Shown here: positions 1-10,463 of the stretch, piece after piece
Numbering within the stretch: position 1 is the first letter of the stretch
How the letters are laid out: each line of letters opens with the position of its first letter
From: Ochrobactrum sp. BTU1
GTDB taxonomy: Bacteria > Pseudomonadota > Alphaproteobacteria > Rhizobiales > Rhizobiaceae
NCBI GenBank assembly: GCA_018798825.1
Contig: CP076354.1
Coordinates: forward strand, 2,164,001-2,228,000
Length of the DNA: 64,000 nucleotides
Reading direction: 5' to 3'
Notes under the pieces: model-generated
Databases searched by the model: none
What the model was told of the DNA's origin: nothing
What the model saw: the letters and a program-made list of their open reading frames with translations, nothing else
Position numbers and translations under genes: made by a program

Positions 1-1
1 G

Positions 2-247
2 CAGAGCAATGCACGCTTTGCCTTGACCATCGATCCCGACAATTCGGCATTGAAGGAACGTGCAGCCGAGATTGCGCGGCTCCGTGCAGCTGATAAGATG
101 ACCCTGCCCTCCAGCATAGCGCTTGAAATGGCAACCAATCCATTTCTTCGCTGGCACGATGGCCGCATTCGCACGCGGCTTGGAATGCAGGGCGCAACTG
201 ATGAAGCGGTTTTCGCGGAAATCCGTAAGCGCAAGGATTTATTCTAG
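2..247 (+). CDS. gloB: Hydroxyacylglutathione hydrolase (glyoxalase II), C-terminal part
   Basis: The window opens inside this gene; the frame is open from base 2 (QSNARFALTIDP...) to a TAG at 245-247, giving about 81 residues. The sequence matches the glyoxalase II C-terminal helical domain: the YTQSN-type entry, the NPFLR motif and the closing FAEIRKRKDLF are typical. The enzyme hydrolyses S-lactoylglutathione to lactate and glutathione in methylglyoxal detoxification. The metallo-beta-lactamase core with the metal ligands lies outside the window, so activity cannot be judged. Identification is by recognised family motifs. Confidence 0.85.
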   Translation, partial: QSNARFALTIDPDNSALKERAAEIARLRAADKMTLPSSIALEMATNPFLRWHDGRIRTRLGMQGATDEAVFAEIRKRKDLF

Positions 248-256
248 GACATTACC

Positions 257-751
257 ATGATGACGATTTCTCGCTTCAAACAGTTTCATGCAGCAGCTCT
301 GCTCGGCCTTTCTCTTGCGATCCTTCCGCAGTCAGCGAACATGGCCTTTGCCGAAGACATTCTGGCAATTGCAACGCCACCGCAGACACCAGCTGACATC
401 AACAATTTCAAGCTGACCGAAGACCTCCTGACGCGTATGGAAAAAATCCATACGCAGCTTGAGGATATGCAGCTTTCACCGACTGCCGAAGAAGGTCAGG
501 ATGCGCAGCCGTCGATGGATTCCATGGTCAAGAGCATCGAATCGCGCCCGCAAGTGGTTGAGGTGATGAAGGCGGAAAACATCGAGCCACGCGATTATCT
601 TCTCGCCTATTTCGCCATGATGAGCGCGCTTGCAGCAGCCGATGCCGAAGAAGAAGATCAGCTTGTCGATGAAGTGAAGCAGATCAATCCCGAGCACCTC
701 GTCTTTGGCAAACAATATGGCGACCGCATTCGCGAACTGATCGGAGAATAG
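257..751 (+). CDS. Small secreted protein of unknown function
   Basis: A 164-residue protein starting nine bases after gloB stops, so probably cotranscribed with it. Residues 1-32 form a clear Sec signal peptide (basic start, hydrophobic core, cleavage near AFA-ED). The mature part is acidic, mostly helical-looking and Met/Glu rich, without cysteines or a motif I recognise. A strong hairpin terminator follows directly. A periplasmic role is inferred only from the signal peptide. I do not know its function. Confidence 0.75.
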   Translation: MMTISRFKQFHAAALLGLSLAILPQSANMAFAEDILAIATPPQTPADINNFKLTEDLLTRMEKIHTQLEDMQLSPTAEEGQDAQPSMDSMVKSIESRPQVVEVMKAENIEPRDYLLAYFAMMSALAAADAEEEDQLVDEVKQINPEHLVFGKQYGDRIRELIGE

Positions 752-760
752 AGCATCAAT

Positions 761-798
761 GAAAAACCGGCGAAGTTTCCTTCGCCGGTTTTTTCTTT
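761..798 (+). terminator. Rho-independent terminator after the gloB operon
   Basis: Inverted repeat AACCGGCGAA / TTCGCCGGTT with a six-base loop, followed by TTTTCTTTC. It lies between convergent genes and its A-rich left side may let it also stop transcription from the metal ATPase gene on the other strand. Confidence 0.8.
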
Positions 799-3290
799 CA
801 AGATGATTGCCTTAGCAGCCGTAGTGCGTTGATTGTCACCAGAACGGTCGCGCCGGTATCGGCCAGAATTGCTGGCCAGAGGCCGGTAATCCCCAGCACC
901 GTGGTCACAAGGAATACCGCTTTAAGACCAAGTGCGATTGTAATGTTCTGATGAATATTACGCATGGTCCGCTTCGACAGATCGACCATCGCAGCCACAT
1001 CACCGACGCGACCATGCAGCACCGCTGCATCCGCAGTTTCCAGCGCCACATCCGTACCGCCACCCATGGCGATGCCAACATCGGCTGCAGCAAGCGCTGG
1101 CGCGTCATTGATACCATCGCCAACCTTGGCAACAACCTGACCCGCATTGCGAAACTCGCCAACAATCCGCTGCTTGTCTTCCGGCAGGAGTTCGGCGCGC
1201 ACTTCGATGCCCAGATCCTTGCCGATAGCTTCTGCCGTGCGACGATTATCGCCGGTCAGCATAACGGTACGAATACCGGCTTCCTTCAGCGTCTTAAGCC
1301 CCGCAATCGCATCCGCGCGCGGCTCATCACGCATGGCTATGGCACCTGCAATTTTTCCGTCTGCAACCAGAACAGAAACCGTCTTACCTTCATCATTGCA
1401 GGCAGCGATCCGCGCCGCCAGATCGTCCGGAATGGCAGAGATTTCATTCGCAGCCTTGCGCGAACCCAAGAACAGCTCAATGCCATCAGCTTTACCTGAC
1501 ACACCCTTGCCGCCATGTGCCTTACCTGCCGAAACGGCTGAGAGTTTCAGGCCACGCGTATCAGATGCACCGACAATCGCTAAAGCCAGCGGATGGCTTG
1601 AACCTGCATCAAGTGATGCAGCCAGTCGCAAGACTTCTTCTTCCGAAAGTGCGCCAGACAGAACATCCGTTACCTGCGGCTTGCCTTCTGTCAGCGTACC
1701 GGTTTTGTCGAAACAGGCGGTCGTAATCTTGCCTATGGTTTCAAGAACTGCGCCCCCCTTCAACAACAGCCCGCGCCTCGCACCGGCCGAAAGCGAGGCG
1801 GCAATGGCTGCAGGTGTCGAAATAACCAGCGCACAGGGGCAACCGATCAGCAGAATGGCCAGACCTTTATAAATCCACTCACCCCATTCAGCACCCGCGA
1901 CCAGCGGCGGCAGAATGGCAACCAGAGCCGCCACGACAACCACGCCCGGCGTATAGTAAGTCGAGAAGCGATTGATGAAACGCTCTGTGGGTGCTTTGGC
2001 TTCCTGTGCTTCCTCAACCAGCCGCACAACACGCGCAATCGTGTTGTCCTGCGCTGCGGCTGTCACTTTGACCCGCAACAGCCCGTCGCCATTGATGGTG
2101 CCTGCAAAGACGCTGTCGCCGACTGCCTTGCCGACAGGCGTGCTTTCACCCGTGACGGGTGCTTCATCGATAGCGCTTTCACCCGAAATGATCTCGCCAT
2201 CCGCAGGCATACGATCACCGGGACGCACCGCAATTACGTCGCCCACGCTCAGCTCTTCCGCTGGTACTTCTTTTGTGGAGCCATTGCTTTCCAAAAAGGC
2301 GGTCTTCGGCACCAATGCCGTCAGCGACTGAATGCTTGCGCGCGCCTTGCCTGCGGCCACACCTTCCAGCAATTCACCAACCAGAAACAGGAAGACGACA
2401 GCGGCAGCTTCTTCGGTCGCACCGATGATGACAGCGCCAATGGCCGCAATAGTCATCAGCATTTCAATCGAAAACGGCGTGCCATTGATGGCTGCGGAAT
2501 AAGCACGCTTTGCAATCGGTATGAGGCCGATCAGCATTGCAGCCGTAAAGGCCCATAATTCAATCGGCGGATAAAGATGACCAACAATATAGGCAACCAC
2601 CAGACCACCGCCACAGGCGAGCATCATCTGGCCCTTGCCGCTCTGCCACCAGCGCTTCGGTTTTGCAGGCACCTTTGGCTGGATTTTGAGCGCCCCTGTC
2701 GATTGCGCGCTGGCTTTGTAGCCAAGTGCCGTAACCTTCGCGGCAATCTCGTCAACACTGGCCGAGCCGTCATGATTGACGGTCATGGTGCCATTTGTGA
2801 CGGAAACAGACACATCCTGCACCCCGCCGACACGACGAACAGCCGTGTCGATCTTGGCGGCACAGGAAGCACAATCCATACCCTCCACGCTGAAGCGTAA
2901 ACTGTCGGCGCCCGCTGTAATCTGCTTTGCTTCGGGTTCGTCATGAGCGTGATCATGATGATCGTGGTCGTGCTTGTGGTCATGATCATGGCCGCTACAG
3001 CCTGCGTGGTCATGGTCATGGTCATGGTCGTGATCGTGATGCTCATGCTTGGCAGGTGCTTTTTCGTCAGCCAATGGTTCGATGCCATAGCCAAGACTGC
3101 GGACCTTTTTGGCAACACTTTCCAGATCGCTGCTGCCATCATGGCGCACCGTCATCATGCCCGTCGTCACCGACACGGAAACATCTTCCACGCCCGAAAC
3201 GCGGCGCACAGCCGTATCGATTTTTGTCGCGCAGGAAGCGCAATCCATGCCTTCAACGCGAAAGCGGTTTTGTTTCAAAATCTCGTTCAT
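798..3290 (-). CDS. Zn/Cd/Pb-translocating P1B-type ATPase with duplicated metal-binding domain
   Basis: An 830-residue heavy-metal efflux ATPase. Two very similar HMA domains (about residues 8-70 and 132-195, each with VEGMDCASCA) are joined by a linker of alternating His/Asp. Then come the transmembrane core with the GCPCAL metal-site motif, the phosphorylation site DKTGTLT, the SSHPLA motif and the GDGINDAPALA hinge. An Asp in the last membrane helix (ADTGAT) is what the Zn/Cd/Pb class (ZntA/CadA) has, rather than the copper class. It pumps metal from cytoplasm to periplasm. A MerR-type regulator is divergent, with a 17-bp palindrome between them. The nearly identical HMA domains point to an internal duplication. 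Confidence 0.93.
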   Translation of the reverse strand: MNEILKQNRFRVEGMDCASCATKIDTAVRRVSGVEDVSVSVTTGMMTVRHDGSSDLESVAKKVRSLGYGIEPLADEKAPAKHEHHDHDHDHDHDHAGCSGHDHDHKHDHDHHDHAHDEPEAKQITAGADSLRFSVEGMDCASCAAKIDTAVRRVGGVQDVSVSVTNGTMTVNHDGSASVDEIAAKVTALGYKASAQSTGALKIQPKVPAKPKRWWQSGKGQMMLACGGGLVVAYIVGHLYPPIELWAFTAAMLIGLIPIAKRAYSAAINGTPFSIEMLMTIAAIGAVIIGATEEAAAVVFLFLVGELLEGVAAGKARASIQSLTALVPKTAFLESNGSTKEVPAEELSVGDVIAVRPGDRMPADGEIISGESAIDEAPVTGESTPVGKAVGDSVFAGTINGDGLLRVKVTAAAQDNTIARVVRLVEEAQEAKAPTERFINRFSTYYTPGVVVVAALVAILPPLVAGAEWGEWIYKGLAILLIGCPCALVISTPAAIAASLSAGARRGLLLKGGAVLETIGKITTACFDKTGTLTEGKPQVTDVLSGALSEEEVLRLAASLDAGSSHPLALAIVGASDTRGLKLSAVSAGKAHGGKGVSGKADGIELFLGSRKAANEISAIPDDLAARIAACNDEGKTVSVLVADGKIAGAIAMRDEPRADAIAGLKTLKEAGIRTVMLTGDNRRTAEAIGKDLGIEVRAELLPEDKQRIVGEFRNAGQVVAKVGDGINDAPALAAADVGIAMGGGTDVALETADAAVLHGRVGDVAAMVDLSKRTMRNIHQNITIALGLKAVFLVTTVLGITGLWPAILADTGATVLVTINALRLLRQSS

Positions 3291-3329
3291 GACCTGCCCC
3301 TATCGAGACCACTCTTGAATTGTCTGAAA

Positions 3330-3360
3330 CAAGGTCTACATCCTCTAGTGACTAGAGGAG
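3330..3360 (-). promoter_or_regulatory. MerR-type metal-responsive promoter/operator
   Basis: A perfect palindrome CCTCTAGT-G-ACTAGAGG spans 3342-3358 in the gap between the ATPase gene and the regulator gene. On the minus strand it sits between a TTGCTC -35-like element and a TAGACC -10-like element about 19 bp apart, the overlong spacer typical of MerR-controlled promoters. The -35/-10 choice is my reading; the palindrome is seen directly. Confidence 0.65.
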
Positions 3361-3371
3361 CAAGAGAAAAA

Positions 3372-3797
3372 ATGATTACCAATGTTCCGATTGGCGAAGC
3401 ATCGAAAGCCAGCGGTGTGAAAGTGCCAACTATCCGTTATTACGAGCAAATCGGGCTTCTCCCGGTGCCTCCGCGCACGGAAGGAAATCGCCGCCTTTAT
3501 GACAATGCCGATATTCAGCGGCTGTTATTCATCCGCCATGCGCGCGATCTGGGCTTTGAAGTGGATGCGATCCGCACGCTTTTAGACCTTCAGGACAATC
3601 CCGACCAGTCGTGCGCTGCAGCTGATTCTATTGCACGCGCGCGCCTGATCGATGTCGAGCATCGCATCACCAAACTATTGTCTTTGAAAACTGAACTTTT
3701 GCGGATGCTGGATTGCACGGCACATGGCCGTATCGACCAGTGCCGCGTTATCGAAATCCTGGGCAATCACGATGAATGCGTACATCCGAAGCACTAA
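3372..3797 (+). CDS. MerR-family metal-responsive regulator (CadR/PbrR/ZntR-like)
   Basis: A 141-residue regulator. The winged HTH is at the N-terminus (IGEASKASGVKVPTIRYYEQ), followed by the dimerisation helix. Three cysteines fit the CadR/PbrR metal site: one in DQSCAAADS, then MLDC and DQC eight residues apart. The tail HDECVHPKH is His/Cys rich as in CadR. I chose the ATG at 3372 because MerR proteins begin this way; the frame is open far upstream but that stretch is antisense to the ATPase His-rich linker. It presumably activates the divergent efflux ATPase on Zn, Cd or Pb binding. Confidence 0.9.
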   Translation: MITNVPIGEASKASGVKVPTIRYYEQIGLLPVPPRTEGNRRLYDNADIQRLLFIRHARDLGFEVDAIRTLLDLQDNPDQSCAAADSIARARLIDVEHRITKLLSLKTELLRMLDCTAHGRIDQCRVIEILGNHDECVHPKH

Positions 3798-3832
3798 ACT
3801 TCAGACGCAACCATCAATAAGCGGCCATCGCC

Positions 3833-4675
3833 TTACTGAATCTTCTCGAATCGAGTCGCCTCGATTTTCAGCGTCCCGAGCTGCGTGCCTATGCGGGCAA
3901 CAACCGGCGCATAGATGCCGGAATTGCCTAATGAAGCGAAAGAGATCGTCATCTTGCTGCGCGTGCTCAGATAGTCGATGGCCTTCTTGCCCTTCTGGTA
4001 GCCTGAGATCGGCACGAACTTGGCCGAGCAGATCACCGATTCGCCCGTAAAACCTTCCGTCGTGAAAGATTCTGTGCCATTGAACGCCAACCGGATGTCG
4101 GCACGGGTCTGACCATCGAAAACTTGAAGCGTGCGATTGCACACGGCTTTTGGATCTTTGGTGGGAATCATCAGCGCACTGAGCGGGTCACTCACATTGA
4201 CCAGATCATTGGGGGCTGTTTCCACCCAAGGATCGCGCTTTTTAACCGGCGGCAGATTTTCCGATTCGGTCACATTGCCACTCGAAAAACGTATCTTGGT
4301 ACTCTTGTTCTTTCGCCCATGCTTGTAAGCAAGATCGAAAGCGGATGGAATAACTTTACCCTGAACCGAGTTACCGCCAACATAGACGGTGCCGTCCGTA
4401 TCATCGAAAACGCGCGCGATGCCTGATGTCTTGAAGCGGCCATTCACACCGTAACTCGAACCTTTGACGGTGGTTTCAATCGCGGAACGCGCGATCGAGA
4501 GGCCGAACATCGAGATTTCATACTCTGTTCGGTAGAGAGCGTCTGCCTGAGCGCTGCTTATTGCAGCCACGCTCGCAATCGCCAATCCGGTTAGCAATGC
4601 AACACCCCGCCGCGCTGCCCCATTCTGCATCCACTCGCTTTTCACCGGCTTGAAGAAATGCGATTGCTCGATCAT
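3833..4675 (-). CDS. DUF3108 family exported protein
   Basis: A 280-residue protein from the ATG at 4675, chosen because AAAGGA lies about nine bases upstream and the first ~44 residues then form a signal peptide (basic stretch, hydrophobic helix, cleavage near AQA-DALY). The frame is open further upstream to 4837 without supporting signals. The mature protein shows the DUF3108 pattern: YEISMFGLSIA near the start, many short beta strands, and a DYLSTRSKMTISFAS segment late. Family members are periplasmic or outer-membrane-associated; their function is not established. It is convergent with the MerR gene and divergent from rpmB. Confidence 0.8.
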   Translation of the reverse strand: MIEQSHFFKPVKSEWMQNGAARRGVALLTGLAIASVAAISSAQADALYRTEYEISMFGLSIARSAIETTVKGSSYGVNGRFKTSGIARVFDDTDGTVYVGGNSVQGKVIPSAFDLAYKHGRKNKSTKIRFSSGNVTESENLPPVKKRDPWVETAPNDLVNVSDPLSALMIPTKDPKAVCNRTLQVFDGQTRADIRLAFNGTESFTTEGFTGESVICSAKFVPISGYQKGKKAIDYLSTRSKMTISFASLGNSGIYAPVVARIGTQLGTLKIEATRFEKIQ

Positions 4676-5125
4676 GCCAGATTTTCCTTTCACGATATTC
4701 GCCCCGTGAAGCACCGTGCACCCGCACGAACAGTGCCCCAGCAATCCAAATCCACGCATCGCGTCAGCAAAACCGATTCTGTTTTTCCGACCCATGCTGT
4801 AGTTTGTCTTTGCGCTTTTGACTATAAATGGCTCCAAATCTGCGTAGAATTCTCTTTCAGCATTAACTGTCGAACAGCAAAAATCGGCGAAGTTATGATC
4901 GGGAGGGTCTTCCGATACCGCAAAAGGCCGTAAATGCGCGCCTTTGGGCCATCATGGCGGAATCTATCTTGACTGTAATCGCTACTCTCACTATAGAAAC
5001 GCGACTTTCCCAATAGGCCGCCTGTCCGAGATCGCGCGCCAGCAGCAGAAATACTGCTATGATTGCGTTGAATTCGGACATTCGAGTCGGGGCCTGAGAA
5101 ACAAAAATTTGAAGGTGAGACCAAA
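4676..5125. other. Intergenic region between the DUF3108 gene and rpmB
   Basis: 450 bases between divergent genes. It holds the rpmB promoter near 4969-4997 and the Shine-Dalgarno of the DUF3108 gene. I see no convincing small gene; short open frames here lack ribosome sites and family resemblance. The long leader before rpmB (about 120 bases from the promoter) could carry translational control, but I see no defined structure. Confidence 0.5.
4969..4997 (+). promoter_or_regulatory. Probable sigma-70 promoter of rpmB
   Basis: TTGACT at 4969-4974 and TATAGA at 4992-4997 are separated by exactly 17 bp. This is close to the housekeeping consensus and well placed for a highly expressed ribosomal protein gene. 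Confidence 0.7.
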
Positions 5126-5419
5126 ATGTCCCGCGCTTGTGAATTGACCGGCACCTCGGTCCAGTACGGCAACAATGTAAGCCACGCGAACAACCGTACG
5201 CGTCGTCGCTTTCTGCCGAACCTCTGCAACGTTACGCTGATGTCCGAAGTTCTCGGCCAGAGCTATCGTCTGCGCATCTCCGCTTCTGCTCTGCGTTCGG
5301 TTGAGCATCGCGGTGGTCTTGATGCATTCCTCGTCAAGTCTGACGACAAGGAACTTTCGCAGCGCGCTCGCCTGCTGAAGCGTCAGATCGCTAAGAAGCA
5401 GGCTGAAGCTGCTGCATAA
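5126..5419 (+). CDS. rpmB: 50S ribosomal protein L28
   Basis: A 97-residue basic protein that is clearly L28: MSRACELTG at the start, the [18 protein letters not shown] core that contacts 23S rRNA, and a conserved [16 protein letters not shown] segment. The alphaproteobacterial form has a longer Lys/Ala-rich tail than the 78-residue E. coli protein, as here. It is a single-gene unit: own promoter upstream and a strong terminator downstream. Shine-Dalgarno-like GAAGGTGAG lies upstream of the ATG. Confidence 0.97.
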   Translation: MSRACELTGTSVQYGNNVSHANNRTRRRFLPNLCNVTLMSEVLGQSYRLRISASALRSVEHRGGLDAFLVKSDDKELSQRARLLKRQIAKKQAEAAA

Positions 5420-5443
5420 GCAATCAGCTTTTTAAAGTTTGAC

Positions 5444-5476
5444 AAAAAAGGCTGACTCGCGTCAGCCTTTTTTGCT
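5444..5476 (+). terminator. Rho-independent terminator of rpmB
   Basis: AAAAAAGGCTGAC, a four-base loop, and GTCAGCCTTTTTT form a strong hairpin with a T-run, 25 bases after the rpmB stop codon. Confidence 0.9.
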
Positions 5477-5500
5477 GGTTCCATCACCCAGGATAAAAAA

Positions 5501-6166
5501 ATGCCTATTACAGGTCCTTCTTTTGCCCGGCTATTGCCGGCGGTGATAGCGATGTGTGCAGCTGTGGCTGCATCCAACATCCTTGTCCAATATCCTTTCC
5601 AGCATTTTGGCCTTGGTGAACTGCTCACCTATGGTGCTTTCACCTATCCGGTGGCATTCCTCGTCAATGATCTGACGAATCGCCGCTTCGGTCCTTCAGC
5701 CGCACGCAAGGTCGTCTATGCCGGTTTTGTGCTCGGTGTCCTCATGTCGATCTGGCTTGCAACCCCGCGTATTGCCATTGCATCCGGCTCGGCATTCCTG
5801 ATCGCACAGCTCATGGACATTACAGTCTTCAATAGCCTGCGTCAGAAGACCTGGTGGAAGGCGCCCTTCGCAGCTGCAATGTTCGGCTCGGTCGTTGATA
5901 CGATCCTGTTCTTCTCCATCGCCTTTGCTGCAAGCTTTGCGTGGATCGACGCGATGACCGGCATGCCCGATTCGTCGCTGGCAGAACCCGCCTCGTTCCT
6001 TGGCCTTGGCGTACCCCTCTGGGCTTCGCTGGCTTTCGGTGACTTCTTCGTAAAGGTCGTGATGGGAACGCTGATGCTGGTGCCTTATGGTGCCATTCTG
6101 GCGATTTTCGCACCGGCACTCTATGCGCCAGACCGAGCCAACGCCGCGAAAAACACTAATCTTTAG
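5501..6166 (+). CDS. yhhQ: VUT-family membrane protein, probable queuosine-precursor transporter
   Basis: A 221-residue integral membrane protein with about six hydrophobic segments. It matches the VUT/YhhQ family: NILVQYPF near the start, then the FTYPVAFLVNDLTNRRFG signature and later LIAQLMDITVFN. E. coli YhhQ imports queuine precursors (preQ0/preQ1) for tRNA modification, so that is the likely role. The gene stands alone after the rpmB terminator and is followed by its own hairpin terminator. Confidence 0.85.
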   Translation: MPITGPSFARLLPAVIAMCAAVAASNILVQYPFQHFGLGELLTYGAFTYPVAFLVNDLTNRRFGPSAARKVVYAGFVLGVLMSIWLATPRIAIASGSAFLIAQLMDITVFNSLRQKTWWKAPFAAAMFGSVVDTILFFSIAFAASFAWIDAMTGMPDSSLAEPASFLGLGVPLWASLAFGDFFVKVVMGTLMLVPYGAILAIFAPALYAPDRANAAKNTNL

Positions 6167-6241
6167 AAGTCACGATCCGTTTATCTGAATAAAAATTGGT
6201 TTTTCTCAGCGAGTAAAGCCTATAAGAAACGCGCTTCGATA

Positions 6242-6275
6242 AAAAGACGGATGATCGTCCGTCTTTCTTTATCGG
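6242..6275 (+). terminator. Rho-independent terminator after yhhQ
   Basis: AAAGACGGA, a short loop, and TCCGTCTTTCTTT form a hairpin about 80 bases downstream of the yhhQ stop. Confidence 0.75.
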
Positions 6276-6384
6276 AGCCATTTTCTATATTGTTAACAAG
6301 AAGCATGATCCGCGAAGATTTATTTCCTTAGCGGTCTTAATGCTTCTTCGTTGAGATATTTATATTTAGATAAGGATGAATGAG

Positions 6385-7125
6385 ATGTCCTTTAATAAGG
6401 AAAAACTTCCGCTCGTCATTATTACCGGCGCAAGTTCTGGCATTGGCCTGGCTACTGCGAAGATGTTTGCTGATCGTGGCCATCCGCTGCTGCTTCTTGC
6501 GCGTCGACTGGACGTCATGGAAAAGCTCAACCTGCCCAACACGCTCTGCAAGTCGGTCGATGTAACCGACCGAAAGGCTCTTGTAGCTGCAGTTCAGGAA
6601 GCCGAAGCCAAGTTCGGCCCTGCGGATGTCATCGTCAACAATGCCGGTGTCATGTTGCTGGGCGATGCAACGAAGCAGAACCCGGATGAATGGGACCGGA
6701 TGCTCGAGGTCAATGTCAAAGGCCTTCTTAATGGCATCCATGCCGTCTCGGCAGGCATGGTGGCACGCAAACATGGCACCATCATCAACATCAGCTCGGT
6801 GGCAGGTCGCAAGACATTCGCTAATCATGTGGCCTATACGGCCACGAAATTCGCCGTACACGGGCTTTCTGAGAATCTGCGTGAGGAACTCTCGCCGCAT
6901 GACGTTCGCGTTGTGACGATAGCTCCAGGTGCCGTCGAGACCGAACTTCTCAGCCACACCAACGACGCAGGCATCAAGGCAGGCTATGAAGCATGGAAGA
7001 AGGATATGGGTGCGCCTGTGCTTTCAGCGGACGACGTTGCCCGCGCCATTGTCTACGCCTATGACCAGCCACAGGGCGTCTGCATTCGCGAAATCGTGCT
7101 CGCGGCAACCCGCCAGCAGGCTTAA
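6385..7125 (+). CDS. SDR-family NAD(P)-dependent oxidoreductase
   Basis: A 246-residue classical short-chain dehydrogenase. The cofactor motif TGASSGIG lies near residue 15, NNAG is present, and the catalytic Ser (ISSVAG) and YTATK pair are intact. It resembles the YdfG/serine-3-dehydrogenase-like group, but the substrate cannot be fixed. I prefer the ATG at 6385 over the one at 6376 because AAGGA is eight bases before it and touches the earlier one. It stands alone and faces cobT convergently. Confidence 0.85.
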   Translation: MSFNKEKLPLVIITGASSGIGLATAKMFADRGHPLLLLARRLDVMEKLNLPNTLCKSVDVTDRKALVAAVQEAEAKFGPADVIVNNAGVMLLGDATKQNPDEWDRMLEVNVKGLLNGIHAVSAGMVARKHGTIINISSVAGRKTFANHVAYTATKFAVHGLSENLREELSPHDVRVVTIAPGAVETELLSHTNDAGIKAGYEAWKKDMGAPVLSADDVARAIVYAYDQPQGVCIREIVLAATRQQA

Positions 7126-7129
7126 AAGA

Positions 7130-7180
7130 GGCCCGAAAGCGCTTTCCCAAAAGTGGAATCCGGTTTTAGGATAAAATGCG
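7130..7180 (+). repeat. Copy of dispersed intergenic repeat (short form)
   Basis: The stretch GAAAGCGCTTTCCCAAAAGT...CGGTTTT...GATAAAATGCGC matches the central part of repeats seen near 14.6, 17.9, 19.5, 47.8, 52.8 and 56.5 kb (AAAAGTGCGAAGCGGTTTT...ATGCG). It lies between convergent genes. Confidence 0.6.
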
Positions 7181-7206
7181 CGCTCAAAATGCCCCTCTAT
7201 CTTATG

Positions 7207-7241
7207 CCAAAACTCCATGAGTATGGTTCATGGAGTTTTGG
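7207..7241. terminator. Strong hairpin between convergent SDR and cobT genes
   Basis: Perfect 14-bp stem CCAAAACTCCATGA / TCATGGAGTTTTGG with a seven-base loop. It lacks a long T-run on either side, but its place between converging genes suggests a bidirectional terminator or transcript-end stabiliser. Confidence 0.55.
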
Positions 7242-7304
7242 TTAAGCCCGGGTGGCATTGGTCTTTTTCAAGGCGCGATGCGCCAGCGTCTCGGCGCCTT
7301 GGTA

Positions 7305-9218
7305 TTATCGGCCACCTGCGCGACGGCGTCCGCGGCCTTTGCCTTCTGCGCCCCGTTCTTCGAACAGGGATGCAAGCTGCTCGGTCATTGCACCGGCTAG
7401 CTCTTCCGCGTCCACGATGGTCACGGCACGCTGATAATAGCGGGTGACGTCATGACCGATACCAATAGCGATCAGCTCAACCGGCGAACGGGTTTCGATC
7501 TCTTCGATGACCGCGCGTAAGTGGCGCTCAAGATAATTGCCCGGATTGACCGAAAGCGTTGAATCATCCACCGGCGCACCGTCGGAAATCATCATCAGGA
7601 TCTTGCGCTGTTCAGGACGAGCCAACAGACGCTGATGCGCCCAGATCAGCGCTTCACCGTCGATATTTTCCTTGAGCAGACCTTCGCGCATCATCAGGCC
7701 GAGATTGCGTCGTGCTCGGCGCCATGGCGCGTCGGCGCTCTTATAGATGATATGGCGCAAATCGTTGAGGCGACCCGGATTGGACGGCTTGCCACGGCCC
7801 AGCCATGCTTCGCGCGACTGACCGCCCTTCCAGGCCTTGGTGGTGAAGCCGAGAATTTCGACCTTCACGCCGCAACGCTCCAGCGTGCGGGCAAGAATAT
7901 CGGCGCAGGTCGCTGCAACCGTTATCGGACGACCACGCATCGAGCCGGAATTATCGATAACCAGCGTCACGACCGTATCACGGAAATCCGTATCGCGTTC
8001 CATCTTGTAGGAAAGCGGCTGTGTCGGGTCGATCACGATGCGCACCAGACGCGCCGTATCGAGATAGCCCTCTTCCAGATCAAAATCCCAGGAACGGTTC
8101 TGCTGCGCCATCAGACGGCGCTGCAGACGATTTGCGAGACGTCCAACAACGCCCTGCAGATTGGCCAGCTGCTTGTCGAGGAAGCCGCGCAGACGATCAA
8201 GCTCAGCCTCATCGCACAGATCGGTGGCTTCTACTTCCTCATCGAATTCGCGCGTAAAAACATTGTAATCGACATGCTCTGCGAAATTGGCAAAAGGCTG
8301 GTTCTGACGGCGCGTGTCGCCCGGCGTTTCCGCATCGACATCTTCGCTGTCGTCCATATCGTCGGAAGCCGCATCGGCGGCATCCATTTCGCCCTGCTCA
8401 CCTTCTTCGCTGGAACTGTCCGATTCTTCGCTTTCAGCCGAATCAGAGCCTTCCTGGCTTTCTTCGCCGCCTTCCTCGTTTTCGTCTGAGTCGGGCGTCT
8501 GTTCGTTATCTTCGTCCTGCTCGTCGCTTTGCTCTTCCTGAGAAAGCTCCTCGGCCATATCCATGGAAGCGAGCATATCGCGCACGGTGCGCGCAAAAGC
8601 CTGCTGATCTTCCAGATTTTCGCCAAGACGGGCAAGCTCTGCACCGGCCTTCTGTTCGATCCACTCGCGCCAGAGATCGAGTACAGGGCCAGCTTCGGCA
8701 GGAGCTTTGCGACCGGTCAGTTTTTCGCGCAGCAGAAGCGAGATCGCTTCTTCAAGCGGCGCATCTTCCTTGTCGGTCACATCGGAGAAATTGGCGCGGG
8801 CATATTTATCTGCGAGCATAGTCGCAAGATTATCGGCAACACCGGCCATTGCGCGGGCACCAATGGATTCCACACGCGCTTGCTCGACCGCATCATAAAT
8901 TGCGCGCGCCTGCTTGCCTTCCGGCGCAAGGCTTGCGTGAATACGGGCATTATGGCGCGCCTGACGCAGCGCCATGGAATCACCCAGACCGCGCGTAACG
9001 GCAACATCATGCGCCGTCGGACGTTTTGGCAGATCAGGCAGGCGGGCACGATTGGCGGTCAGCGCCGGACGATCATTGCTGAAAGCCACTTCCAGCTCAT
9101 TCTCGCCGGAAATAGCGCGCATGGTCGCGGTCATTGCCCGCTTGAACGGCTCGGAATCAACCGGCCCGTTTTTACGCTCGCGCGAATTATCGCCTATTGC
9201 TGACTTCTGGCCCGACAT
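7305..9218 (-). CDS. cobT: Cobaltochelatase subunit CobT
   Basis: A 637-residue protein of the aerobic cobaltochelatase CobNST, which inserts Co2+ into hydrogenobyrinic acid a,c-diamide during cobalamin synthesis. The N-terminal half is helical; a very acidic linker (about residues 215-300, Glu/Asp/Ser rich) is characteristic of CobT/BchD-type subunits. The C-terminal von Willebrand A domain has the MIDAS motif DNSGS and later [11 protein letters not shown]. It follows cobS on the same strand after about 60 bases, and the two subunits form the AAA+ ring complex. CobN is not in the window. Confidence 0.95.
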   Translation of the reverse strand: MSGQKSAIGDNSRERKNGPVDSEPFKRAMTATMRAISGENELEVAFSNDRPALTANRARLPDLPKRPTAHDVAVTRGLGDSMALRQARHNARIHASLAPEGKQARAIYDAVEQARVESIGARAMAGVADNLATMLADKYARANFSDVTDKEDAPLEEAISLLLREKLTGRKAPAEAGPVLDLWREWIEQKAGAELARLGENLEDQQAFARTVRDMLASMDMAEELSQEEQSDEQDEDNEQTPDSDENEEGGEESQEGSDSAESEESDSSSEEGEQGEMDAADAASDDMDDSEDVDAETPGDTRRQNQPFANFAEHVDYNVFTREFDEEVEATDLCDEAELDRLRGFLDKQLANLQGVVGRLANRLQRRLMAQQNRSWDFDLEEGYLDTARLVRIVIDPTQPLSYKMERDTDFRDTVVTLVIDNSGSMRGRPITVAATCADILARTLERCGVKVEILGFTTKAWKGGQSREAWLGRGKPSNPGRLNDLRHIIYKSADAPWRRARRNLGLMMREGLLKENIDGEALIWAHQRLLARPEQRKILMMISDGAPVDDSTLSVNPGNYLERHLRAVIEEIETRSPVELIAIGIGHDVTRYYQRAVTIVDAEELAGAMTEQLASLFEERGAEGKGRGRRRAGGR

Positions 9219-9281
9219 CTGCCTATCCTGACTTTATACAAAGCACCGCCGCCCGTTATGGGCGGCAGGTTTCATCCAGCC

Positions 9282-10316
<1,035 letters not shown>

Positions 10317-10463
10317 TCAGGGAGCCTTTCGGTGAACCGGATGACGCCCTTCTGTTCAGTTGCGGGCATCCGTAATCGCATCTGCGCGCAAGCGCAGTAG
10401 ATGAATGTCCGTCAGGGCATTGAACATGCCCTGATACTCGGCCTCATAAAGCCCACAGAGGCT

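Noticed and set aside
2940..3060. Repetitive CATGATCATG-like DNA that might look like a short repeat array
   Set aside because: It is the coding sequence of the alternating His/Asp linker of the P1B-ATPase; period is six bases, with no spacers.
2943..3371. Upstream in-frame extension of the MerR regulator
   Set aside because: The extra residues are antisense to the His-rich linker; MerR proteins start at the ATG at 3372.
7635..8489. A 284-codon open frame on the plus strand
   Set aside because: It is antisense to cobT across the acidic linker, with no ribosome site or family resemblance.
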